From Planctomycetota bacterium (GTDB lineage: Bacteria > Planctomycetota > MHYJ01 > WSZJ01), in assembly GCA_016190145.1 (NCBI GenBank), contig JACPRD010000058.1, positions 1 to 37,451 of the forward strand: a DNA stretch of 37,451 nt, written 5' to 3'. Shown here one piece after another: positions 23,379 to 30,672 of this stretch; the first letter of the stretch is position 1; the number at the start of each line of letters is the position of its first letter. A program made the position numbers and the translations under genes. The notes under the pieces were generated by a model. It was given only the letters and a program-made list of their open reading frames with translations, was not told the DNA's origin and ran no database searches.

Positions 23379-23795
23379 CTGGACTGGATCACGGCAGAGA
23401 TCGCGATCGGCAACTACCTCGAAGCGCAGGACGGCGCCTTGATGGCTACCCACGGATTTCGGTCCGTTCTGACTCTCGACCCCGAGTCGAAACCGGACCT
23501 GGGCACCGACGATGTGAAGAGAGCGGGAGTTCGTATCCCTCTAGAGGATGGTCCGGACAACGATATCCGCCTGATCTCTCGCGCGGTGACCGAACTTCGC
23601 CGGCTTGTGGCGACCCAGCCACCCGTCTTCGTGCACTGCCACGCGGGCCGCAGTCGCTCCGCGATCGTTGTCGCGGGGTACTTCATGAAGCGCGACGGTT
23701 TGACTGCCCAAGAGGCAATTCACCAGGTCTCTCAGAAGAGGGAGCTTGCGATAACGGACGGCCTGGTCCGTCTGCTGGAGAGGCTTGAGGAGTGA
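23379..23795 (+). CDS. Dual-specificity protein phosphatase, probable CTG start
   Basis: 138 residues if started at CTG 23379. The Cys-x5-Arg signature is HCHAGRSRS (Cys87, Arg93), with a likely general acid in PLEDGPDND (Asp57 or Asp60), typical of dual-specificity phosphatases that remove phosphate from Ser/Thr/Tyr. Family homology begins before the first ATG (23442): residues DWITAEIAIGNYLEAQDG match the usual N-terminal strand and helix. A strong GGGAGG site (23366-23371) stands seven bases before CTG 23379, and an in-frame stop lies at 23361-23363. Hence CTG is the best start; ATG 23442 would remove the first strand. With two Ser/Thr kinases in the window it could act in the same signalling, but this is inference. 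Confidence 0.8.
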   Translation: MDWITAEIAIGNYLEAQDGALMATHGFRSVLTLDPESKPDLGTDDVKRAGVRIPLEDGPDNDIRLISRAVTELRRLVATQPPVFVHCHAGRSRSAIVVAGYFMKRDGLTAQEAIHQVSQKRELAITDGLVRLLERLEE

Positions 23796-23852
23796 GCAAT
23801 TCTGCCCCGCGTGCTCAATGAACCTTCTTCTGAACCGGGCGATCGTCATCTC

Positions 23853-24437
23853 ATGGGCCTAGACATCTACCCTGTCGTGGAATACAAGGTCCGCGGTCGC
23901 TGGACCTGGGAGCCCATTCCCAGCGAGCACCCGCTGCGCGCCCTTCGCCGCCGACTTATCCCGATCGTGTGTTCCGTCGAGTGGGCCGGCCGTTGCGGGC
24001 CCGCCGACTCATTTCGAGGGCTGCCGCGGGGCTGGTCAGGTCCTCGCGATCGCGAAGAACTCATTGGGGTTTTCGGCGGTGGTGGACTGAGTTGGGTCCT
24101 TTTGCGCGAAATCGAGGAGTTTCCGTGGGATGGAGGCGAATCCGTGACGGCCTGGGTCCGACTCGAGGCCTGGAGGAGTTGGGACGGGAAGTCGAGTCTG
24201 CGTGGCTGGACTGTTTCTGATCCCGCGCCGATCTACCTCAAGTTCGAGCCCGATGACTGGCGCAGACTGGAAAACGAGGGCGTGGCTCCCGCGGCCGAAG
24301 ATCGAGTACTGATCCGTGCGACGTTCATTGACCGCATGCGGGAAACGGCGCCGGAGTTCTTCGACGTTGTGCTGCCCTGGTTGAGGTCACTTGGCGGTCC
24401 GGACGACGTCCGGTTGGTGTACCGCATCGGCGAGTGA
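23853..24437 (+). CDS. Hypothetical protein with MGLDIYPVVEY start (194 aa)
   Basis: 194 residues from ATG 23853; a GTG at 23811 would add a less likely 14-residue tail. The opening MGLDIYPVVEYKVRGRW is a recurring N-terminus of uncharacterised soluble proteins in diverse bacteria. Other visible motifs are SFRGLPRGW and a C-terminal PEFFDVVLPWLRSLG with DDVRLVYRI. There is no signal peptide, metal site or membrane helix. It follows the phosphatase by 57 bases on the same strand and shares its milder GC bias. Confidence 0.65.
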   Translation: MGLDIYPVVEYKVRGRWTWEPIPSEHPLRALRRRLIPIVCSVEWAGRCGPADSFRGLPRGWSGPRDREELIGVFGGGGLSWVLLREIEEFPWDGGESVTAWVRLEAWRSWDGKSSLRGWTVSDPAPIYLKFEPDDWRRLENEGVAPAAEDRVLIRATFIDRMRETAPEFFDVVLPWLRSLGGPDDVRLVYRIGE

Positions 24438-24491
24438 GGCGAGACGGCGCAACGCAGGCAAGAATGCCGCACTTGTGGCAGGATATTCTGA

Positions 24492-24513
24492 TATTTCTGT
24501 TCTGACAGAAATA
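24492..24513. promoter_or_regulatory. Perfect 9-bp-arm palindrome, operator-like
   Basis: TATTTCTGT, TCTG, ACAGAAATA. This AT-rich perfect dyad sits 138 bases before the ATG of the membrane protein at 24652, in otherwise GC-rich DNA. Size and symmetry suit a repressor site or a small hairpin. Confidence 0.4.
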
Positions 24514-24651
24514 GATGAATTCCAATGGGTTGCGACTTCCGCCGCCTCTTTCCCTCCCCTCGCCCGCCATTTGCGCTTCACCCCTTCCGTCACGGGCCTG
24601 CGGAACGGAGCCTTCGGGCCTGATACCCGGAACCGGGAGAAAGGGGGAGCC

Positions 24652-25056
24652 ATGAACCCGACCACCTGGATGTACCTCGCCTACCTGACCGCCAGCATCT
24701 CCACCACCGTCTGGGTCGCGCGCACGCTTCACAAGAACGGCCGCATCTTCCTCGTGGACTCGTTCCTCGGGAACGAGCCGCTCGCGGACTCCGTGAACCA
24801 CCTGCTCGTGGTCGGGTTCTACCTGATCAACATCGGGTACGTGTTCCTCACGCTCAAGTACGGGGACAAGCCTGCCAATGCGACGGGCGCGATCGAGTCG
24901 TTCAGCACGCGGATCGGGCTCGTCCTCCTCGTCCTTGGCGCGATGCACTTCTTCAATATCTACGTCTTCTCCCGGATGCGCCGGCGCGCGCTGCTCCGGC
25001 ACCAGCCGCCCCCGGTTCCGCCGGACGCGGTGATTCACTCCCGGGCCACGGCGTAG
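24652..25056 (+). CDS. Small integral membrane protein (134 aa)
   Basis: 134 residues from ATG 24652, with GGGGGAG immediately upstream. Three hydrophobic segments are visible: about 3-19 (TTWMYLAYLTASISTTV), 49-69 (VNHLLVVGFYLINIGYVFLTL) and 87-105 (IGLVLLVLGAMHFFNIYVF). Basic loops and the RMRRRALLRH tail would face the cytoplasm. A conserved-looking SFLGNEPLADSVNHL precedes the second helix. The type is common but I know no function for it. It is followed by a REP-like palindrome and then the DCC-family gene. Confidence 0.75.
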   Translation: MNPTTWMYLAYLTASISTTVWVARTLHKNGRIFLVDSFLGNEPLADSVNHLLVVGFYLINIGYVFLTLKYGDKPANATGAIESFSTRIGLVLLVLGAMHFFNIYVFSRMRRRALLRHQPPPVPPDAVIHSRATA

Positions 25057-25075
25057 ATGGGAAGTCCAACGCGGG

Positions 25076-25109
25076 GCCCTTCGACTCGCCCTTTGGGCTC
25101 GCTCAGGGC
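25076..25109. repeat. REP-like palindrome
   Basis: GCCCT (25076-25080) and AGGGC (25105-25109) enclose CTCGCCCTTTGGGCTCG, itself built on GCCC-TTT-GGGC. The text (CCCTTCGACTCG...GGGCTCGCTCAGGG) is of a type that recurs in intergenic regions of many high-GC genomes. Confidence 0.5.
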
Positions 25110-25166
25110 GGAGCCGGACTCGATCGGTGTGTAGCGTTCCGCTCGGCCCGGCTTAGGAGCTGAACC

Positions 25167-25634
25167 ATGAAACGCCTCACCGTCCTCTACGACGCGAAAT
25201 GCGGCTTCTGCGTGACGTGCCGGCAGTGGCTGGCGCGGCAGCCGAAGTTCGTGGAGATGGAGTTCGTGCCGTGCCGGTCGGCGGAGTCGGTGCGGCGGTT
25301 TCCGGGGCTCGAGCGGGCGGGGGAAGCGGAGGAGCTGCAGGTCGTGTCGGACGAGGGCGAGGTGTGGCGCGGGGCGAAGGCGTGGATCGTGTCGCTCTGG
25401 GCGCTGGAGGAGTACCGCGACTGGTCGCTCAGGCTGTCGGTGCCCGCCCTCATGCCGCTCGCGCGCGGACTGTTCGCGCTCGTCGGAACGCAGAGACGGC
25501 GGCTTTCGGGGTGGCTGGGGCTGCGCGCGGAGGAGAGCGTCGTCGAAGAACTGCAGGCGATGGCCGCGCCGCGGTGCGCGGGCCTTTCCGAAGTGGCGGG
25601 CGGGTTGTGCTCGGGAGCGCCGCCCGGATCATGA
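25167..25634 (+). CDS. DCC-family thiol-disulfide oxidoreductase (DUF393)
   Basis: 155 residues from ATG 25167, with a TAGGAG ribosome site seven bases upstream. The defining motif is YDAKCGFC with Asp9, Cys12 and Cys15 (DxxCxxC), and a further Cys18 lies nearby. The family has a thioredoxin-like fold and is predicted to do thiol-disulfide exchange. The WRGAKAWIVSLWALEEY segment and the later LPLARGLFALVGTQRRRLSG-like helix also fit. No signal peptide is seen, so it is cytosolic. Partners are not evident from its neighbours. Confidence 0.85.
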   Translation: MKRLTVLYDAKCGFCVTCRQWLARQPKFVEMEFVPCRSAESVRRFPGLERAGEAEELQVVSDEGEVWRGAKAWIVSLWALEEYRDWSLRLSVPALMPLARGLFALVGTQRRRLSGWLGLRAEESVVEELQAMAAPRCAGLSEVAGGLCSGAPPGS

Positions 25635-25641
25635 GGGGGGG

Positions 25642-25836
25642 CTATGGGGCCGGGATTTCCAGTCCCTCGAGCGCCTGCTTGCGATGGAGCTCGATCGCCT
25701 CCCGAAGTGCGGAGCGAAGGTTGGAGAGCAGCGCCGGCCGGGTCCGGGCCTGCGAATTCACGCCGGGAACTTCCTCGACCCAGCCGATCCACCACTTCCC
25801 TCGATGCTGAATGACGGCTGTGCACTCGATATTCAT
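25642..25836 (-). CDS. HicB-like protein (orphan)
   Basis: 64 residues from ATG 25836; an ATG at 25845 overlaps the -10 box and is less likely. The pattern ECTAVIQHRGKWWIGWVEEVPGVNSQ, followed by SNLRSALREAIELH, is that of the HicB partial RNase-H-like fold of type II toxin-antitoxin systems. No HicA-like partner (a small dsRBD-type protein with a conserved His) is adjacent on either side, so it is an orphan antitoxin or a solitary regulator. It overlaps nothing and ends just after the convergent DCC gene. Confidence 0.8.
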   Translation of the reverse strand: MNIECTAVIQHRGKWWIGWVEEVPGVNSQARTRPALLSNLRSALREAIELHRKQALEGLEIPAP

Positions 25837-25843
25837 GGCTGCC

Positions 25844-25849
25844 ATTATA
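25844..25849 (-). promoter_or_regulatory. Consensus -10 box placed for a leaderless transcript
   Basis: On the minus strand TATAAT is followed by seven bases and then the A of the HicB-like gene's ATG at 25836. The normal start-site distance would put transcription start on that A. No convincing -35 box was seen and no ribosome site precedes the ATG. Confidence 0.5.
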
Positions 25850-25881
25850 GCGCAGCGCGACAGCCGCGGATGACGCGCGAG

Positions 25882-26574
25882 CTAATCGCTCCTCCGCCCC
25901 CCGAAAAGCCCCGATCTCAGCGCGAAGTACAGGAGCTGCAGGATGGCCGCCGCCGCCGCCGCGACGTACGTCATCGCCGCGGCGGTGAGCACGCTCCGGA
26001 CGCCCGCAGCTTCCTCCGCGGTCACGATGCCGCTCGCGCGCAGGGCCGCCATGGCGCGGCGGCTGGCGTCGAATTCGACGGGGAGTGTGACGATCTGGAA
26101 GAGGACGATGATGCCGAAGAAGAGGACGCCGATTTTGGCGAGGTCGAGGGAGTGGAGGAAGAAGCCGATGATGACGAGGATGAGGCCGAGGTTGCCCAGG
26201 GGGGCGAGGGGGACGATGGCGGAGCGCAAGGCGAGCATCGGGTAGCGTTTCGCCTGCTGAAGGGCGTGTCCGGCCTCGTGGGCGGCGATGCCGATCGCGG
26301 CGACGGAGGGGGCGTCGTGGTTCTGGTGGGAGAGGCGGAGCGTCTTCGTGCGGGGGTCATAGTGATCGGAGAGGAACCCCCCGACCGACTCGATCCGGAC
26401 GTCGGTGACGCCCTGCGAGCGCAGCACGGCCTCGGCCGCCTCGGCGCCGGTGAGGTTCCGCGAGTTGCGGATGCGGGACCACTTCCCGAACGCCGACGAA
26501 ACCCACCCCTGCGCCACGAGGCTCAGGAGGAGCGCGGGACCGACGAGGATCAGGTAGAGCGGGTCGAGGAACAT
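25882..26574 (-). CDS. YugP-like membrane zinc metallopeptidase
   Basis: 230 residues from ATG 26574. An N-terminal helix (4-22) is followed by NLTGAEAAEAVLRSQGV, then GGFLSDHYDPRTKTLRLS, then HEAGH (His99-His103), the zinc-binding HExxH motif. Two further hydrophobic stretches follow (LGNLGLILVIIGFFLHSL; KIGVLFFGIIVLFQIV), with LPVEFDASRRAMAAL carrying a likely third ligand, and a last helix near the C-terminus. This is the neutral zinc metallopeptidase family of YugP. It probably acts at the inner membrane on unknown substrates. Length and domain order are normal for the family. Confidence 0.9.
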   Translation of the reverse strand: MFLDPLYLILVGPALLLSLVAQGWVSSAFGKWSRIRNSRNLTGAEAAEAVLRSQGVTDVRIESVGGFLSDHYDPRTKTLRLSHQNHDAPSVAAIGIAAHEAGHALQQAKRYPMLALRSAIVPLAPLGNLGLILVIIGFFLHSLDLAKIGVLFFGIIVLFQIVTLPVEFDASRRAMAALRASGIVTAEEAAGVRSVLTAAAMTYVAAAAAAILQLLYFALRSGLFGGRRSD

Positions 26575-26768
26575 TCTGAGGATCTAACGGGGGGCGGGGG
26601 AGCGCTATTCCCTCGCGCGGTCCGGCCGACTCCGATCCACGACTTGGGCTTGATCCTTTGAGAATTGAGAGTTTTCTTGGTCCTTGGGCATTAGCGCTTC
26701 CCCCGGCCGCCCAAGTCCGCGCTCGTCCCTTGTCATCCCCGAGGGTAATCCCCGATCACGGGCGACCC

Positions 26769-28520
26769 TCACTTTTCCTTGAGGAAATCCGGCAGGTACT
26801 CCCCCTCGCCCGCCGGCTTCTCCGCTTCCTTCCTCTTCATCTCCTCCATCCGGAGCTGGAGATAACTCCCGCTCGACATGCGGTCTTCCTTCCCGGGGCC
26901 CGCGAAGACCTCGATCGCCGTCCTCTTCAGAAGCCCCTTCTGGACGACGTTGATCCCGTGGCAGCGCGTCTGGCAGAGGCCGCAGCCGACGCAGAGTTCG
27001 GGGATCACCACCGGGGCGAGGAAGCCGCTTCCCTCGACGGGCGCGCCGTCGCCGTCCGTTTCGACGTGCATGCGGACGAACTCGATGGCGCGGTAGCCGG
27101 CGGCGTCGCACTCGTCGACGCACATCTGGCAGGCCTCGCGACCGGCGAAGGGCAGGCAGGTGGGCTGGTCGACGATGGCGAGGCCCATGCGGGCGTGGCG
27201 TTTTTCATCGAGGGGAAGGGCCCGGATGGCGCCGGTGGGGCAGACCTGGCCGCAGTTGTTGCAGCCGGGGTCGCAGCCGGACCAGTTGGGGTCGGCTCTG
27301 GGGGTCCAGAGGCCCTGGAGGCCCTGTTCGAAGCCCATCGGCTGGAGGACGTCGTTCGGGCAGGCCTTGAAGCACTCGCCGCACTGGATGCAGAGCTTGA
27401 GGAAGTCCGGTTCGGGCAGGCTTCCGGGCGGCCGGATCGGGGCGACCGCCGGCGCGCCCCAGGCGAGTTTCGTTCCGAACGCCGCGGCCACGCCGGCCGC
27501 GATGCCGGCGAAGAAGCCGCGCCGCGACACCGGGAGTTCGTGCACGGGCGGGTCGTTCTCCACCTTCAGGTCCGACTGGTTCCAGCGGTCAACGAACTTG
27601 ATCGCGTGGGTGGGACAGACGCCGCCGCAGGTCTGGCAGAGCGTGCAGTCCGCCGTGCGCGTCGTGAAGTCGGCCTTGATCGCGTCGAACGGGCAGATCT
27701 CGACGCACTTGTTGCAGTTGATGCAGGTCGTCTCGACCTTGCGCTCCGTTGCGCGGAAGAGGTTCGCCACCGAGAACATCGCGCCGGTCGGGCAGAGGTA
27801 GCGGCACCAGAAGCGGGGGCGCCAGAGGCCCATCGCGAGGACGGCGGCGAAAAGGGCGATGGAGACGAAGTGGCCGGCGTTCATCGGGGGGACGAGGTAC
27901 CAGTCGCGCATGAGGCCGGACTGGACGGGGGCGACGGTGTGAAGAAGCCCGCGGGTGACGACCGGGATCGCCGCGACGAAGCCGGAAAGGAGGACGCCGA
28001 ACATCGACGCGACGAGCGTTCCGGCCAGCAGGTAGTACTTGAGGTTGACCCACCAGCCGTCCTTCCTGATCTGGAAGCGGGTGACGCGCCGGCCGACGGC
28101 CCAGTCGAACAGGTCGATGAGCGTGCCGAGGGGGCAGACGTAGCCGCAGAAGCCGCGGGGGAAGAGGAGGCCGGTGGCGATCATCAGGCCGGCGAATCCC
28201 AGCGACCAGACCCAGGTCCGCGCGGCGATGGCGGTGGAGACGCTGACGAGCGGATCGAGGGCGAGGAAGATCTCCGCGTCCACGATCTCCCTCGCGTCCC
28301 GGTGCGCGGCGTACTCCTTCGTGCCGTAGGGCCAGCAGACCCAGAAGAAGAGAACGAGGAAGCCCAGCATGAAGGCCGTCTGGACGACCCGGCGGACCGG
28401 CGACGAGAGCCAGGTGGGTCCGATCCTCGCGAGCAGCCGCCGGAGCCGGCCGGGCCCGGCGGCGCCGGGATCGGCCGAGCGCTTTCGTTTCAGGAACGGC
28501 AGGAAGAGGTCGAGCCGCAT
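26769..28520 (-). CDS. Fused NapH-NapG-type membrane polyferredoxin
   Basis: 583 residues from ATG 28520, whose A is also the last base of the upstream stop (TAATG). The N-terminal half is NapH/NosR-C-like: several membrane helices, with C125-x3-C129P and C239-x3-C243P motifs on the cytoplasmic side, then two [4Fe-4S] sets (C266/269/272/276 and C292/295/298/302). At 332-337 a twin-arginine SRRGFF with a hydrophobic stretch marks the start of a NapG/MauM-like half, with further sets C377/380/383/387, C416/420/423/427, C455/464/467/471 and C510/513/516/520. NapH and NapG are usually two proteins; here they form one chain. The internal Tat-like segment suggests the second half lies outside. It likely passes quinol-derived electrons to the flavinylated partner. 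Confidence 0.88.
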   Translation of the reverse strand: MRLDLFLPFLKRKRSADPGAAGPGRLRRLLARIGPTWLSSPVRRVVQTAFMLGFLVLFFWVCWPYGTKEYAAHRDAREIVDAEIFLALDPLVSVSTAIAARTWVWSLGFAGLMIATGLLFPRGFCGYVCPLGTLIDLFDWAVGRRVTRFQIRKDGWWVNLKYYLLAGTLVASMFGVLLSGFVAAIPVVTRGLLHTVAPVQSGLMRDWYLVPPMNAGHFVSIALFAAVLAMGLWRPRFWCRYLCPTGAMFSVANLFRATERKVETTCINCNKCVEICPFDAIKADFTTRTADCTLCQTCGGVCPTHAIKFVDRWNQSDLKVENDPPVHELPVSRRGFFAGIAAGVAAAFGTKLAWGAPAVAPIRPPGSLPEPDFLKLCIQCGECFKACPNDVLQPMGFEQGLQGLWTPRADPNWSGCDPGCNNCGQVCPTGAIRALPLDEKRHARMGLAIVDQPTCLPFAGREACQMCVDECDAAGYRAIEFVRMHVETDGDGAPVEGSGFLAPVVIPELCVGCGLCQTRCHGINVVQKGLLKRTAIEVFAGPGKEDRMSSGSYLQLRMEEMKRKEAEKPAGEGEYLPDFLKEK

Positions 28521-29602
28521 TACTTCTGTTTCACCATTCCCTGGTTGAGCGCCTTGGCCGTGGCGTTGAGGATGGCTTCCGAGGTAATGGTCGCTCCCGT
28601 CGTCGCGTCCACGCCCTTGACGCCCTGTTTTTCCACGATCCGGCGCGGCGTTTCGGTGAGCGAGGAGTAGAACTGCTTTTCCCGGTGGGCGGTGACCTTG
28701 ACGGACGTGATTCTCCCGCCCGCCACCTTGACCTCGACCTCGACGGGCGCCTCATATCCGAGGCTGTCGGCCTTCCACGTCCCGGGGCGGACGCGCCTGA
28801 GGTCGAGCGCTTCGAACAGCTTCACCGCGACGATGTTCGCCTGGGCGCGATTGAAGATGCGCGGCTCGTCTCCCTGGTCACTCTTCCCGAGGGCGACCAC
28901 CTTCTCGTACCACGCCACAGCCTCGTCGAACTTCTGCGCCGCGCGGCAGGCGTCGCCCGCGCACAGGAACCCGACGTATCCTCCGCGGGCTTCGGCCATC
29001 TTCATGGCGCGGTCGAATTCGCCCATGTCGGACCACAGCTTGATGATGCTCCCGTGCCGGGTGTTGTCGGCGCCGTAGCCGTCGATCAGCTCGACCGCCA
29101 TCTCCCTGCACCCGAGTTCCCAGTACGTGTCGGCGAGATCGAGCGTGGTCTCCTCTTCGTCGCCCTCCTTCATTTCGCCGGCCTTGCGCCACCAGAACGC
29201 CGCCCGCGGGTAGTCCTCGAGGAGGTTGTGGTACATGCGGGCCGCGGCGTACATCGCGCGACGCACGACCGTCTTGTCCTTGCTGGTGGACATGAGTTCG
29301 TGCATGAAGCGGACCCCTTCCTTCCATCGGGAAGGGTTTTCGTTGATGACGCTCCAGATGTACTGCCCCACGTTCTTGCTCTGGTCCCACGCGCCGCCGG
29401 GATTTTTCGGCCAGGAGAGATCCAGCGTCTTGGGAGCGTTGGGCTTGACCGTCTTGAACCAATCCGGCGCGGTGGCGCCCTGCCTCTTGATGAGATCCTC
29501 GACCTCCGCCCGTGTGCGCGTCTTCCTCGGCGCCGGTTGCTGGGCGGCGAGCGCGCCCTGCAGGAGGAGAAGGGTGGCCAGCGCCGCCGGAATCAGCTTC
29601 AC
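28520..29602 (-). CDS. Secreted TPR-like protein with FMN-binding domain
   Basis: 360 residues from GTG 29602, which overlaps the upstream ApbE stop as GTGA. A signal peptide spans about 1-20 (ALATLLLLQGALAAQ). Residues about 80-250 are helical TPR-like repeats (AAFWWRKAGEMKEGDEEETT, KFDEAVAWYEKVVALGK). The last 90 residues form an FMN-binding domain with VEVKVAGGRITSVKV and the flavinylation motif DATTGAT, Thr338 being the likely site of phosphoester-linked FMN. ApbE is the enzyme that makes this bond, and it is the gene directly upstream. The protein would carry electrons outside the cytoplasmic membrane; the TPR part may dock a partner. Confidence 0.88.
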   Translation of the reverse strand: MKLIPAALATLLLLQGALAAQQPAPRKTRTRAEVEDLIKRQGATAPDWFKTVKPNAPKTLDLSWPKNPGGAWDQSKNVGQYIWSVINENPSRWKEGVRFMHELMSTSKDKTVVRRAMYAAARMYHNLLEDYPRAAFWWRKAGEMKEGDEEETTLDLADTYWELGCREMAVELIDGYGADNTRHGSIIKLWSDMGEFDRAMKMAEARGGYVGFLCAGDACRAAQKFDEAVAWYEKVVALGKSDQGDEPRIFNRAQANIVAVKLFEALDLRRVRPGTWKADSLGYEAPVEVEVKVAGGRITSVKVTAHREKQFYSSLTETPRRIVEKQGVKGVDATTGATITSEAILNATAKALNQGMVKQK

Positions 29603-30576
29603 AGCGGGAATCCTCCCGTCGCCAGCGTCCGCCCGTCCTTCGTGACGATGTAGGCGTCCGCCCCTTCCGTCGCCTCGACGAGTTCCATTCCCCGCTCCGG
29701 CCCCATCACGAACACCGCCGTCGAGAGCGCATCCGCCTCCATCCCCGTCCGCGCGGCGATCGTCACGCTCGAGAAGTGGCCGGGCGAGCGGCCCGTGACC
29801 GGATCGAAGACGTGGTTGGCGGACCTGTCCTCGTTGAAGGAAGTGGCGTAGTCGCCGGACGTCGCCAGGCAGCGGTCTTCCAGCTTCGCCACGTCGATCC
29901 ACGCGTCGGGGCGCCGGGGGTGCTGGATGCCCGCCGTCCACGGGCTGCCGTCCGGCTTCCGCCCCGTTGCGGCGAGCTCACCTGCGTCGACGAGCGCGGC
30001 CTGCACGCCGTGGGTCCGAAGCACCGCGAGCGCGCGGTCCGTCGCGTAGCCCTGCGCGATCCCGTTGAGCGTCACGGCCATGCCCGGGTCGAGGCGGACC
30101 TCTTCCGGCGAAACGCGGAGCCTCCGCCAGTTCACCCGCAGGCGTGCAGCCCCCACTTCTTCTTCGCCGGGAAGCGCCCCGTTCCGCGCGGCCGTCGCGT
30201 ACAGCTCCCAGAGCGGCTGCACCGTCACGTCGAACGCGCCGCCGCTCGCGCGCGCCGTCTCCTGCGCCTTGCCGAGCACTTCCAGGATAAAAGAGTGCGG
30301 CCGGAGCAGCACGCCGTAGCGATTGAGAAGGGACAGCTGGCTCTGCGGCCGGTAGAGGCTCAGGACCGACTCGACGCGCTCCAGCTCCTCGAACGCCGCT
30401 TCCAGTGCCTGCTCCGCCGCCTCCCGGTCCTCGTGGAGCGCGGTCATGGAGACCCGGGCGCCGAGCGCGCGCGACGTGCGCGTCACGGCCTGGAGGCCGC
30501 GCGGCCGCAAGAGTCCGCACGCGGCGGCCCCGGCGCCGCCGCCCAGGAGGAGGAGGAAACGACGACGGCTGATCAT
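29599..30576 (-). CDS. apbE: FAD:protein FMN transferase
   Basis: 325 residues from ATG 30576, with GGAG upstream. The N-terminus has a twin-arginine signal (SRRRFLLLLGGGAG), with Cys20 in a possible lipobox. The ApbE body shows LSLYRPQSQLSLLN, GGAFDVTVQPLWEL, LNGIAQGYATDRA, HVFDPVTGRSPGH and the metal/flavin motif DALSTAVFVMG. It transfers FMN from FAD to a Thr in exported acceptors. First gene of a three-gene operon (overlaps GTGA and TAATG), so its target is almost surely the next product. The usual GGN/D step is replaced by DAGE, worth noting but not clearly inactivating. Confidence 0.92.
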   Translation of the reverse strand: MISRRRFLLLLGGGAGAAACGLLRPRGLQAVTRTSRALGARVSMTALHEDREAAEQALEAAFEELERVESVLSLYRPQSQLSLLNRYGVLLRPHSFILEVLGKAQETARASGGAFDVTVQPLWELYATAARNGALPGEEEVGAARLRVNWRRLRVSPEEVRLDPGMAVTLNGIAQGYATDRALAVLRTHGVQAALVDAGELAATGRKPDGSPWTAGIQHPRRPDAWIDVAKLEDRCLATSGDYATSFNEDRSANHVFDPVTGRSPGHFSSVTIAARTGMEADALSTAVFVMGPERGMELVEATEGADAYIVTKDGRTLATGGFPL

Positions 30577-30631
30577 GGAGCTCCGATCCTCTGCAATGGG
30601 TCCGCCCGATTCTCGCCTGAATGGCCGGAAT

Positions 30632-30669
30632 CCGCGCCGCTGAATATGGAGGACGGCAGTCCGGCGCGG
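30632..30669 (-). terminator. Long-loop hairpin between kinase 2 and apbE operon
   Basis: CCGCGCCG (30632-30639) and CGGCGCGG (30662-30669), perfect 8-bp arms with a 22-base loop, starting four bases past the kinase 2 stop. It may attenuate read-through from the kinase into the flavin operon. No U-run is visible. Confidence 0.3.
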
Positions 30670-30672
30670 CCG

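Noticed and set aside
25642-25881. Complete HicAB toxin-antitoxin pair
   Set aside because: Only the HicB-like part is present; neighbouring genes are a DCC protein and a metallopeptidase.
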